Assembly: GCA_016209145.1 (NCBI GenBank) | Contig: JACQWT010000166.1 | Coordinates: 1-36,432, forward strand | Reading direction: 5' to 3' | From: Deltaproteobacteria bacterium | GTDB taxonomy: Bacteria; Myxococcota_A; Polyangia; Polyangiales; Polyangiaceae | Length of the DNA: 36,432 bases | Shown here: piece after piece, positions 16,941 to 25,318 of the stretch | How positions within the stretch are numbered: position 1 is the first letter of the stretch | Layout: each line of letters starts with the position of its first letter | The notes under the pieces: model-generated | The model's input: the letters and a program-made list of their open reading frames with translations, nothing else | Database searches by the model: none | Told to the model about the DNA's origin: nothing | Position numbers and translations under genes: made by a program

Positions 16941-19496
16941 CTACGGCCCGATCCGCTCCAGTACGAGCACGGGCGCGTCGCGCTCGGCCGAGCGCTCCAG
17001 ATCCACCAGAAGCTCGACCACCCAGTCGTTGAGCTCGCCCGGATCGACCAGGATCTGCCTGATGCGCCAGGAGCGCCGGCCGCTCTGGTCCATGAGCGTG
17101 TGCCCGGTGCCGCGCGCCGCCGGATCGGTGCGGATGCGCTCGTGCTCCTCGTAGTAGGGCGCCAGCGTTTGCGCCAGTCGCTCCGCCGTCCACACGGGGT
17201 CACCGGCCGGCGGCTCCACCAGCGTCGCGGCCTGCTCGTAGTCGCGGCCGGCGAGGGCGCGCACGAGGCGGAAGACGAGGTTGCGCACGGCCACGGTGAA
17301 GGCCGGCACGTCGCTCGTGACATCGCGCCGCCGCTCGGGTGCGGGCGGCTCGGCCGCCCCGGGGGGGCTCGGGACGTAGTCCGGATCGCGCAGCCTCTCC
17401 CATTCGTCGAGCAGGCTGGCGTCGACGCCGCGGACGAGGCCGTGGAAGTAGGCGATCATGTCGTCCACATCGTTCGTGCGTGCCCAGTCCGGCACGTTCT
17501 GGACCAGGGCCTTGTAGACGTCGGTGAGATAGCGCAGAAGCAGCCCCTCGTGGCGCTCCAGGCCGTAGCCCTGGACGTAGCTCGCGAAGTCGGCGTACTG
17601 CTCGTACATCTCCCGGCCGACCCCCTTGGGACGGATGTTGTGCGCGCCGACCCAGGGGTGGCGCCGGGCGAAGTCGTTGAAGGAGTCGTAGATGAAGTCG
17701 CGGTTCGGCTTGGGGTGCTCGATCTTGTCGAGCTCCTCTATCCGCTGCTCGTACTCGACGCCGGCCGCCTTGAGCTCGGCGAGCAACTCGCGCTTGAGCC
17801 GTTCGCGCTGCTTGTAGAGCACCGGCTCGGGATCCTCGAGGATTGCCTCCACCAGGCTAAGGACGTCGAGGCAGTACGCCGGGGCCCGGAGGTCGAGCTC
17901 GCCGAGGGTTTCGACGGCATAGAGCGAGAGCGTGTAGTTTAGCGAGAACTGCGGCTGCAAGTCGGGGTTGACGCGCAGCTCGGTGCCCGGGCCATCGGGC
18001 CTCGGATCGAGCTGCATGATGCCGGCGCGAACCATCGAGCGCAGCATCTGCAGGGCGAGCCGGGCATGCCGGCGCTGGAGCGCGGGCCGGTCGTGAGAAC
18101 GCCTGATGAGATCCTTCATCGCGGCGCAGCCGCCCTCGGGCCGGCCGAGGACGTTGTAGAGCATGGCGTGGCTCACGGCGAAGCGGGACTCGAGCGGCTC
18201 CGGCTCGCCCCCCTTCAACCGCTCGAAGGTGCTGCGGTCCCAGTGCACGTAGCCCCGGGCGGGCGGCTTGTGCTTGACGAGCTTCTTCCTCTTGCCGGGG
18301 TCCTGCCTGGCCTTCGCCTCGAGGCGTAGGTTCTCGATGGCGTGCTCGGGCGCCTGCACCACCACGCTGCCGCGCTCGTCGAAGCCCTTGCGCCCGGCGC
18401 GGCCGCAGATCTGGTGGAACTCCCGGACGGACAGGAGCTTGGTCTTCTCGCCGTCGAACTTGCACAGCCGGGTCAGCACCACCGTGCGGATGGGGATGTT
18501 GACGCCCACGCCCAGGGTGTCGGTGCCCGAGACGACGCGCAGCAGGCCGCGCTGCGCGAGTCTCTCCACCAGCCGGCGGTACTTGGGCAGCATGCCCCCG
18601 TGGTGCACGCCGATGCCGTGGCGCACGAAGCGCACGAGCTCGCGGCCGTAGGGCGTGTCGCAGCGCATGCCGCCCAGCTCCTCGGCGAGAGCGCGCTTCT
18701 GCTCCTTGCTGCACACGTCCACGCTCATCAGGTTCTGTGCTTCCTCGTGGCAGCCGCGCTGGGTGAAGCTGACGACGTAGACGGGCGCGAGGCCTGCTTC
18801 GAGCAGCTCCGGCACCGTCTCGTGCAGGGGCCCCTCCGAGTAGCGGAAGTCGAGCGGTACCGGGCGCTCGCGCGAGCGCACGACGGCCGTGGGCCGGCCG
18901 TTGCGCTCGCTCAATGCCTGCGCGAAGAAGCGCATGTCGCCCAGGGTGGCGCTCATCAGAAGGAAGGTCGCCTGCGGCAGGGTCAAGAGCGGCACCTGCC
19001 AGGCCACGCCTCGCTCCGGGTCGGCGTAGAAGTGGAACTCGTCGAGCACCGCGTAGTCGACCCAGGCCTGCTCGCCTTCGCGCAGCGCAATGTTGGCCAG
19101 CACCTCCGCCGTGCAACAGACGATGCTGGCCTCGCGGTTGACCGTCCCGTCGCCGGTCATGAGCCCGACCGCGTCAGGCCCGAAGGCGGCGCACAGGTCG
19201 AAGAACTTCTCGTTCACGAGCGCCTTGACCGGGCTCGTGTAGAACGAGCGGCGCCCCTCGGCCATGGCCTTGAAGTGCATGGCCAGGGCCACGAGCGACT
19301 TGCCCGAGCCGGTAGGCGTGGCAAGGATGATGTTCTTGCCCGCCAGGAGCTCGAGCAGGGCCTCCTCCTGGGCGGGGTACAGTTCGAGGCCAAGCTCGCT
19401 CGTGTAGTCGAGAAAGCGATCGAAGATCGCGGCGCTGTCGCACTGTCCCGGCGGCGGCAGCCGCGAGCCGAGGGGGGGGGGCAGGGGGGCGCTCAT
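16941..19496 (-). CDS. Ski2-like DExH helicase with DUF3516 C-terminus
   Basis: The 851-residue protein carries superfamily 2 helicase motifs in order: Q-like YPAQEEAL, Walker A ATPTGSGKS (59-67), motif Ia TSPVKALVNEK, DEFH (152-155), SAT (182-184), the GIGVHHGGMLPKYRRLVE region, TDTLGVGVN, and motif VI HQICGRAGRKG. The remainder matches the layout of DUF3516-type proteins found in actinobacteria and myxobacteria. It probably unwinds RNA or DNA duplexes, but the substrate is unknown. The start has ggaaga 4 nt upstream. The first codons contain a run of ten C, so this end is prone to slippage. Confidence 0.88.
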   Translation of the reverse strand: MSAPLPPPLGSRLPPPGQCDSAAIFDRFLDYTSELGLELYPAQEEALLELLAGKNIILATPTGSGKSLVALAMHFKAMAEGRRSFYTSPVKALVNEKFFDLCAAFGPDAVGLMTGDGTVNREASIVCCTAEVLANIALREGEQAWVDYAVLDEFHFYADPERGVAWQVPLLTLPQATFLLMSATLGDMRFFAQALSERNGRPTAVVRSRERPVPLDFRYSEGPLHETVPELLEAGLAPVYVVSFTQRGCHEEAQNLMSVDVCSKEQKRALAEELGGMRCDTPYGRELVRFVRHGIGVHHGGMLPKYRRLVERLAQRGLLRVVSGTDTLGVGVNIPIRTVVLTRLCKFDGEKTKLLSVREFHQICGRAGRKGFDERGSVVVQAPEHAIENLRLEAKARQDPGKRKKLVKHKPPARGYVHWDRSTFERLKGGEPEPLESRFAVSHAMLYNVLGRPEGGCAAMKDLIRRSHDRPALQRRHARLALQMLRSMVRAGIMQLDPRPDGPGTELRVNPDLQPQFSLNYTLSLYAVETLGELDLRAPAYCLDVLSLVEAILEDPEPVLYKQRERLKRELLAELKAAGVEYEQRIEELDKIEHPKPNRDFIYDSFNDFARRHPWVGAHNIRPKGVGREMYEQYADFASYVQGYGLERHEGLLLRYLTDVYKALVQNVPDWARTNDVDDMIAYFHGLVRGVDASLLDEWERLRDPDYVPSPPGAAEPPAPERRRDVTSDVPAFTVAVRNLVFRLVRALAGRDYEQAATLVEPPAGDPVWTAERLAQTLAPYYEEHERIRTDPAARGTGHTLMDQSGRRSWRIRQILVDPGELNDWVVELLVDLERSAERDAPVLVLERIGP
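19472..19481 (-). repeat. Homopolymer C10 (coding strand) in helicase start
   Basis: The + strand shows ten consecutive G, followed after two bases by six more. On the coding strand this gives CCC repeats encoding PLPPPL at codons 4-9. Loss or gain of one base would shift the helicase frame. Confidence 0.8.
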
Positions 19497-19545
19497 GTTT
19501 CTTCCATGCTGTGACAGTATTGAGGTTGCACGTTCGACGTCGCGC

Positions 19546-20538
19546 CTACCACGGCGGGCGGTCTGCCGCCGACATGGCGTGCGTCGAGGCGTACGCCAGG
19601 CAGGCGGCGCGCGTGCGGAACAGCGTGGGGTGGCTCTCCATCCCGACCTGGAGGAGCTTCACGCCCGCGAGCGCCGCGTTCACTTGTGCCAGCCGCGTGC
19701 CCTTCTCGTCCGGTGGGCACGGGGCGGCGCAGTCGACTGGGCTTGGTCCCGCCGACGCGCGCGCCTGGGCGCTCCCCCACGCCGTGCGGGAAGCCGGGGA
19801 CGCGACTTCCATCCGGAGCTCCTCGCAGGATGTGCAGGTGCGCACCGAGCCGTCGCGGCACCGCTGCTCCCGCTGCGTGCGCAGCGTGCACTTCACGGCG
19901 ATCGAGACCAGCTCCCCGCCGTACCACGCGGCCGTGTCGGTTACCTGCGACAGCCGGTGGCCGACCGCGGCCGCGCACCCGGTGGCGCTGACCGCGTTCT
20001 CGCGCCAGCCGTCTCGCGTCCTCTCGTACCCGTGGCTGAAGCCGCACAGGAGCGTGATGTGGTCGCCGAGCTCGATCGACTCCCCCGACTCGGTCTTGGT
20101 CTTGCCGCGCGTCACGGTTTTCTCGTGGATGGTCCCGTTGAGCGACGCGTCGTCGCGCACGAGGCGCAGCCTGCGGCAGGAGCGGTCGTAGACGTCGATC
20201 GTCTTGCCGGGCGCGGCCCAGCCGAGCAGGCGACCGAGCAGATCCTCCGTCGGGTCGAACGGGCGCAGGCGTGAGGCTTCTTCCGGGAGCTCGGCGCGCA
20301 GCCACACCCACGCCTCGGCCACGGAAATCGGCGCCGGTGCGGGGACCGCGGCAGGGCCGGCTGGGGCGGCGCCCGGCGCCGCGATCGGCACGGTCTTGTC
20401 GCCCGCCGCGATCGGCTTCGCGTCGTGTCGCTCCGCCGCGACGGCGGGCGCGGGGACCGATGCCGGGGGTGGCGAGCACGCGGTGGGAGCGAGAGCGAGA
20501 AGAAGCAGGCCCCACGTCGACTTCTGCACGAAGCCCAT
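19546..20538 (-). CDS. Hypothetical Cys-containing lipoprotein
   Basis: The 330-residue protein begins MGFVQKSTWGLLLLALAPTAC, a lipoprotein signal with Cys21, then a Pro/Ala-rich linker to about residue 75. The mature part has paired cysteines (CRRLRLV, CGFSHGYERT, CTLRTQREQRCRDGSVRTCTSCEEL) and a repeated theme of hydroxylated and charged residues. No enzymatic motif was recognised. ATG 20538 was chosen because it opens into the signal peptide; the 589-residue track ORF is an extension. It follows the AAA ATPase gene on the same strand after 107 nt. Location is probably the outer-membrane or periplasmic face. Confidence 0.7.
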   Translation of the reverse strand: MGFVQKSTWGLLLLALAPTACSPPPASVPAPAVAAERHDAKPIAAGDKTVPIAAPGAAPAGPAAVPAPAPISVAEAWVWLRAELPEEASRLRPFDPTEDLLGRLLGWAAPGKTIDVYDRSCRRLRLVRDDASLNGTIHEKTVTRGKTKTESGESIELGDHITLLCGFSHGYERTRDGWRENAVSATGCAAAVGHRLSQVTDTAAWYGGELVSIAVKCTLRTQREQRCRDGSVRTCTSCEELRMEVASPASRTAWGSAQARASAGPSPVDCAAPCPPDEKGTRLAQVNAALAGVKLLQVGMESHPTLFRTRAACLAYASTHAMSAADRPPW

Positions 20539-20645
20539 CCTACCGGAGGCACGGGCCCAGGGGAGATCGAAGGCCGGGATCCCCGCCATTTGACGTGGGG
20601 CCGGACACAGATGCCGAGGGTCGGCTTCAAGCCCCGCAACCCCGC

Positions 20646-21833
20646 TCAGGGCCAGCGACGAACGAGCTGATCGAGCAACGCGACGAGCCCGCACGCCTCG
20701 ATGTCGTGCCCGAGGGGGAACGGGCCGCCCTCGGGGATCGCGTAGTAGCGCTCCTTGGCGCCCAGATCCTCGCATCCCGACAGAAAGCCGCGGCTCACCT
20801 TGGGCGACAGCGTTCGCTTGATCTCGATGGCGATGCTCTGCCCGCCGGGAGGCTCGAGCACCAGATCGATCTCTGCCTGGGCACCGGTTCGGTAGTAGCT
20901 CGCCGACCACGTGTCTGGCATGCGGGCCAGGATGCTCTCGACGGCGAGCCCTTCCCACGAGCCACCGCACAGCGGGTGGCCAAGCAGCGTCTCCAGATCG
21001 GGGATGTTGGCCAGCCGGTGCAGCAGGCCCGAGTCCCGGACGTAGAGCTTCGGCGACTTGACCAGGCGCTTGGTGCTGTTGCCCGACCAGGCCGGGAGCT
21101 GGCGCACCATGTAGAGATCCGTCAGCACGTCCACGTAGTGGCGCACCGTGGTGCCGGACACGGCGAGGCTGCTCGCGAGCCGGGCCGCGTTGAGCGGATC
21201 TCCCTGCCCGTAGGCGAGCATCGTCCAGAGCCGCCGCGTCCGCTCCGCGGGAAGACGAGGCCCGAGCTGGGGAATGTCGCGCTCGAGGTAGGTCGAGAGG
21301 AAGCTCGTGCGCCACTGCCAGCTCAGCTCCTCGGTCTCGGCCAGGAAGCTGGGCGGCAAGCCGCCCCGCAGCCAGAGCCGGTCGAGCTTCGACGCGCCCT
21401 CGTGTGCGACGATTTCGTCGAGCGAGAGCGGGGAGAGCTCGAGGTAGGTGATCCTGCCGGCCAGCGATTCCGAGGACTGCCGCAGCAGCTCGCGTGAGGC
21501 CGACCCCAGCACGAGGAAGTGGCCGGCGCGCTCACCACTGCGGATGCGCTCGTCGACCAGGGAACGCAGCAGCGGGAAGAGCTCGGGCCTGCGCTGCACC
21601 TCGTCGATGATCGCAAGCTTGTCCTTGTGTCTGCTCAGGTACAGCTCCGCGTGCTCGAGCTTGCTCAGATCCGAGTCACGTTCCAGGTCGAGGTAGAGGC
21701 AGGGCCGATCGAGCTGCTCGGAGAGTGACAGGGCCAGTGTCGTCTTCCCGACCTGTCTTGGACCGAGCAGAGCAACCACGGGGAACGCGCCCAGGGCGGA
21801 TCTGAGCCGGGCATCGAGCCTGCGCGGAATCAT
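20646..21833 (-). CDS. AAA ATPase with DUF4143 (PD-(D/E)XK-like) C-terminus
   Basis: The 395-residue protein has an N-terminal P-loop ATPase (AAA_14 type), with Walker A GPRQVGKT (24-31) and Walker B LAIIDEVQ (73-80). A sensor-like stretch HFLVLGSAS and the segment TYLELSPLSLDEI follow. The DUF4143 half has a winged-helix-like part (AARLASSLAVSGTTVRHYVDVL) and a C-terminal nuclease-like core, AEIDLVLEPPGGQSIAIEIK, with D...EIK spacing typical of the PD-(D/E)XK fold. Such proteins are widespread and mobile, often multicopy, and of unknown function. A good -10/-35 pair lies directly upstream. The neighbours do not suggest a pathway. Confidence 0.85.
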   Translation of the reverse strand: MIPRRLDARLRSALGAFPVVALLGPRQVGKTTLALSLSEQLDRPCLYLDLERDSDLSKLEHAELYLSRHKDKLAIIDEVQRRPELFPLLRSLVDERIRSGERAGHFLVLGSASRELLRQSSESLAGRITYLELSPLSLDEIVAHEGASKLDRLWLRGGLPPSFLAETEELSWQWRTSFLSTYLERDIPQLGPRLPAERTRRLWTMLAYGQGDPLNAARLASSLAVSGTTVRHYVDVLTDLYMVRQLPAWSGNSTKRLVKSPKLYVRDSGLLHRLANIPDLETLLGHPLCGGSWEGLAVESILARMPDTWSASYYRTGAQAEIDLVLEPPGGQSIAIEIKRTLSPKVSRGFLSGCEDLGAKERYYAIPEGGPFPLGHDIEACGLVALLDQLVRRWP

Positions 21834-21839
21834 CCTAGC

Positions 21840-21868
21840 AAAATAGAAGCCAAGCTTGAGATTTGCAA
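21840..21868 (-). promoter_or_regulatory. Predicted promoter of the AAA/DUF4143 gene
   Basis: On the minus strand TTGCAA and TATTTT are separated by exactly 17 nt in an unusually AT-rich patch. The transcription start would fall at or within a base or two of the ATG at 21833, suggesting a leaderless or very short-leader mRNA. No Shine-Dalgarno sequence is present. Confidence 0.45.
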
Positions 21869-21911
21869 GGATCTCCCCATGACGAAGCGCGGCCTGCCGA
21901 TGGCCGAGTAG

Positions 21912-22094
21912 CTACGCTCCCCCCCAGACGAGCTCGGTGGGCAGCGTTCCGTTGTTGTCGGCGCGGCACTCGCCGATCGCGGCGTCGGGGTTCACCGTGG
22001 CCGTCGCCGTGGCACCGGTTGCCGCGGCGATCTCACAGCTCACGATCTCGCAGTAGCCGGGGCTGAGGAACTGCGCCGCAAGCGCAGGGCGCAT
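21912..22094 (-). pseudogene. Possible C-terminal remnant of a secreted protein
   Basis: The 60-residue frame reads SPGYCEIVSCEIAAATGATATATVNPDAAIGECRADNNG and ends LPTELVWGGA. The NPDxAIxECRxDNN pattern resembles strand ends of CARDB-type adhesion domains, suggesting the tail of a larger gene whose front is missing. There is no convincing start. The 314-bp gap 21834-22147 holds only this and the promoter above. Confidence 0.3.
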
Positions 22095-22147
22095 CCAGGG
22101 CCCCCGATTACTTGACCCCTGGCCCCGTTTCTGAGACGTGCTGGGAG

Positions 22148-23467
22148 ATGCCCGACACGCGGACCCTGACCTCGTCTGGCAACCGCCCTCGCACGGGGCC
22201 GGCCCGGCGGCAGCTTCCCTGCGAGCTCGGCCGCTACGTGCTGTTCGATCACATCGGGCGCGGCGGCATGGCGGATCTCTACCTGGCGCGCTCCCGGACG
22301 ACCTACGGCGATGCCACCCGCCTGGTGGTCATCAAGGAGGTCATTCCCGAGCTCGCGAGCGACGAGCACTTCGCCACGACGCTGATCTCCGAGGCCAAGC
22401 TCGCCGCGCGGCTTAGCCACCGCAACGTGGTCACGGTCGAGGATCTGGGGCGCGAGGGCGGCGTGCTCTACATCGCCATGGAGTACGTCGAGGGCCTCGA
22501 TCTGCGCGAGCTGCTCCGCTCCTGCACCAAGCGCAAGATCGCGCTGCCCATCGTCTCCTCGCTCTTCGTGCACGCCGAGGTGCTCCAGGCGCTCGAGTAC
22601 GCCCATCACTTCTGCGACGCGGACGGCTCGGAGACGCGCGTCGTCCATCGCGACGTCTCGCCTTCGAACGTGCTCTTGAGCTTCGACGGCGAGGTCAAGC
22701 TGTGCGATTTCGGCATCGCCATCGCGATGACGGCGGATCGGATGACCGCCGAGGTGATCGAGGGCAAGGCCGGGTACATGAGCCCGGAGCAGGCCCGCGG
22801 CGAGCCCATCGATCCGCGCTCCGACATCTTTGCTGCCGGCATCATTCTCTGGGAGCTCCTCAGCGGTCGTCGCCTCTACAAGGCTGCGGGGGGCGAGCCG
22901 CTGCTCGAGGTGGCCAAGCGCGCCGAGATCCCGCCCATCAAGGAGCGCGGGCTGCCGGACGAGAAGCGGCTGCACCAGATCGCGCGCCGGGCGCTGGCGC
23001 GCGATCCCCAGGAACGCTACCAGCGCGCCGGCGAGATGCGGGACGAGCTCAACGAGTACCGCGCCGGGGCCAAGCTCACGACGAGCGCCATCCGCTTCGG
23101 CGAGTGGCTGAGCGAGCACTTCGCCGACGAGAGGGTGCAGGGCCGGCGCTCGCGCGAGCGCGCCTTGGCGGCGCTCGAGCTCGGCCCGCCCGTGGTGATC
23201 GAGCCGCTGCCCCCGTCGCGGCCCGGGGCCTCCGGGCCGGACCCGGACGCCGCGAGCGCACCGTCGGTGGACAGCCGCGCGTCGGGCGGCAGGCCTTCGG
23301 CGCCGAGCAAGGGGCCGGCGGCTTCCCAGCGGCCATCGACCAAGCCCGCGGGCCGGGGCCCGTTCTTGCAGCATCCGCTGGCCGTCCTGTTCGTGTACGC
23401 CCTGGTCGTCGGCGGCGTCTCGTTCGGCATCCTCTGGCTGCTCACGGGCGGGCTCGGCGCGCCGTAG
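22148..23467 (+). CDS. Hanks-type Ser/Thr protein kinase with C-terminal TM
   Basis: The 439-residue protein has a kinase domain (about 29-315) with glycine loop IGRGGMADLY, ATP-binding Lys63 (VVIKEV), catalytic loop HRDVSPSNVLL (167-177), DFG (187-189) and GYMSPEQA, so it should be active. A Pro/Ser/Ala-rich linker joins it to one C-terminal transmembrane helix (LAVLFVYALVVGGVSFGILWLL) with almost nothing beyond. The kinase therefore faces the cytoplasm as a tail-anchored protein. The start is uncertain: ATG 22148 is preferred to the tracked TTG 22112, but neither has a well-spaced ribosome site. The HSP90-like gene begins 24 nt downstream, so an operon is likely. Confidence 0.85.
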   Translation: MPDTRTLTSSGNRPRTGPARRQLPCELGRYVLFDHIGRGGMADLYLARSRTTYGDATRLVVIKEVIPELASDEHFATTLISEAKLAARLSHRNVVTVEDLGREGGVLYIAMEYVEGLDLRELLRSCTKRKIALPIVSSLFVHAEVLQALEYAHHFCDADGSETRVVHRDVSPSNVLLSFDGEVKLCDFGIAIAMTADRMTAEVIEGKAGYMSPEQARGEPIDPRSDIFAAGIILWELLSGRRLYKAAGGEPLLEVAKRAEIPPIKERGLPDEKRLHQIARRALARDPQERYQRAGEMRDELNEYRAGAKLTTSAIRFGEWLSEHFADERVQGRRSRERALAALELGPPVVIEPLPPSRPGASGPDPDAASAPSVDSRASGGRPSAPSKGPAASQRPSTKPAGRGPFLQHPLAVLFVYALVVGGVSFGILWLLTGGLGAP

Positions 23468-23491
23468 CCATCCCCGCGCATTGCTGGCGCC

Positions 23492-25318
23492 ATGCCCTAC
23501 CGGTCCCAACGGCGCAAGGCCAAGGCTGCACCGGCTCCCAGCGCCGGAGCCGTGGCCGACATGGTGCGGCAGTTCGCCGATCCGTACGCGTTCGCGCGCG
23601 AGCTGGTGCAGAACGCCATTGACGCGGGTGCCTCGGCCATCGAGGTGCGCGTGGACCGCGGCCCGGACGGCGTGGCGCGCTTCGCCGTGAGCGACGACGG
23701 CGAGGGTATGGACCGCCCGACGATCGAGGGACCGCTCCTGACGCTGTTCCTCTCCGGCAAGGAAGGCCAGGCGGGCAAGATCGGCAAGTACGGCGTGGGC
23801 TTCGTCTCGGTTCTGGCCATCGCGCCGGACGAGGTGCTGGTCGAGACCTGGCGCGAGGGATCGAGCTTGGTCGTGCGCCTGCGGCCCGACCACAGCTTCG
23901 AGCTCGAGGTCGGGCCCGAGCGGCCCAAGAGCGGTACGGTGGTCACGCTCGTCAAGCACCTGGAGGCCGATGCCTACGCCGAGCACGCCGCGCAGGTGCG
24001 TGTCGCCTTGCGGCGCTGGTGCCGGCACGCGGCCGTGCCGATCCACCTTACGGTGACGAGCGCGCAACGGCCGCTCATTGCCGATAGTCCGCGCGAACGT
24101 GTCAACGACGTGCTGGCCGTGCCCGCGGTGCTGGCCGTGGACGAGGCCGAGGGAGAGGAGCGCTGCGTCGTGGGTCCGAGCGCCGGCTGGGACCTTCGCG
24201 GCGCCCAGCCGGGCGAGTGGGGCGAGATCGAGCTCGGCGAGAGCTTCGCCGGCTTCTACAACCGGGGCCTGACCCTGTTCGAGACGGCGCAGCCGCTCGC
24301 GCCCGAGCTGCGCGGCCTGCGCTTCAAGGTGATGAGCCCGGCGTTGCAGCACACGCTCAGCCGCGACAACGTGCTGCGCGACGAGGCTTTCGCGCGCGTG
24401 TTGCGGCAGGTGCGCGAGCTCGCCACGGGGCGGTTGCGGGCCGAGCTTGCAGCGCAGCTCGCGCGCGCCGCGCGCGACGTGGCCCTCGTCTGGGCGAGCC
24501 TGGAGGCGGCCGAGGTCGGCGCGACCAAGCCCGCTGAACCTCGCGCTGCGCCCGGGCCCGCGGACGCGGCGGCGGCAACGCGCTCTTACGTGGGGCTGCT
24601 TGCCGCGGCCTGTGCCCGGCCGCTCGCCCTGGAGCCGGGCAAGCTCTGCCTGCCGCTGACCGAGCCGATCGCCGACGAGTGGACCACCTCGCTCGGCGAG
24701 CTCGTGCGGCGCGCCTCGCGCGGCGAGCGGCCGCTGTTGGCAGAGCGCGCCGACGAGCTGACCGCCGCCCTCGCCCGCGCCGGCCGGCCGGTCGTGCGGC
24801 TAGTGGACGAGGCGCTGCGCAGCCGCATGGCGTGGAGCGCAGATCCGGGCGGCGAGCCGGTGCTGGCGTGCGACGAGTACGTGCTCGTTCGACCCATCCC
24901 CGAGGCGAGGCTGACCGAGCCGGATCACGTCCTTTGCGAGCTGACGGGGCGCATGCTGCGGGCCGCCGGAGCCAAGCTCGGGTCGGTCGACCTGGCCACC
25001 ACGGCCGGTGCGGCCGTCAAGAGCGGCGCCATCGCCGTGAGCGCAGAGCAGCGGGTTGACCCGGCCGATGACGCACCCCCGGCGTTCGTGTGCACGCGTG
25101 CCGAGACCGCGGGCTTCTGGCGGCGCCTGGGCGCGGCGCGCGACCTGCTGCTGCCCGTGGGCCACGAGGCCGTGCGCCGGGCTCGCGCGCTGGCGCAGTG
25201 GGATGCGCTGACGGCGGGCGCCCTCTTGGCGCGCGCCCTGCTCGTGGCCGAGTTGGGCGCCCTGTCCAAGTCCGTGAGCGATCGATTGGTCGAGGCGGCC
25301 ACCAAGGAGCTGGCGTGA
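23492..25318 (+). CDS. HSP90-like GHKL ATPase
   Basis: The 608-residue protein shows the Bergerat-fold motifs: N-box ELVQNAIDA (E37, N41), G1 DDGEGM (D68, G70, G72) and G2 GKYGVGF (98-104). A middle segment reads FYNRGLTLFETAQPLAPELRGLRFKVMSP and then HTLSRDNVL, matching the HSP90 middle domain and its catalytic-Arg loop (NVSRE in HtpG). ATP hydrolysis is therefore expected. The C-terminal half (about 350-608) differs from HtpG and was not recognised. Its stop overlaps the GTG of the giant gene by 4 nt (GTGA). Spacing to the kinase gene is 24 nt. It is probably a specialised chaperone-like ATPase serving its neighbours. Confidence 0.8.
   Translation: MPYRSQRRKAKAAPAPSAGAVADMVRQFADPYAFARELVQNAIDAGASAIEVRVDRGPDGVARFAVSDDGEGMDRPTIEGPLLTLFLSGKEGQAGKIGKYGVGFVSVLAIAPDEVLVETWREGSSLVVRLRPDHSFELEVGPERPKSGTVVTLVKHLEADAYAEHAAQVRVALRRWCRHAAVPIHLTVTSAQRPLIADSPRERVNDVLAVPAVLAVDEAEGEERCVVGPSAGWDLRGAQPGEWGEIELGESFAGFYNRGLTLFETAQPLAPELRGLRFKVMSPALQHTLSRDNVLRDEAFARVLRQVRELATGRLRAELAAQLARAARDVALVWASLEAAEVGATKPAEPRAAPGPADAAAATRSYVGLLAAACARPLALEPGKLCLPLTEPIADEWTTSLGELVRRASRGERPLLAERADELTAALARAGRPVVRLVDEALRSRMAWSADPGGEPVLACDEYVLVRPIPEARLTEPDHVLCELTGRMLRAAGAKLGSVDLATTAGAAVKSGAIAVSAEQRVDPADDAPPAFVCTRAETAGFWRRLGAARDLLLPVGHEAVRRARALAQWDALTAGALLARALLVAELGALSKSVSDRLVEAATKELA

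Noticed and set aside
19493-19505. Mini-ORF MEET with its stop overlapping the helicase ATG
   Set aside because: A four-codon frame is expected by chance. It is only the tail of a long shadow frame, and the helicase has its own ribosome site.
22040-24352. 770-residue minus-strand ORF opposite the kinase and HSP90-like genes
   Set aside because: Composition is His/Arg/Gly/Ala-rich and low-complexity, and both sense genes have intact motifs.
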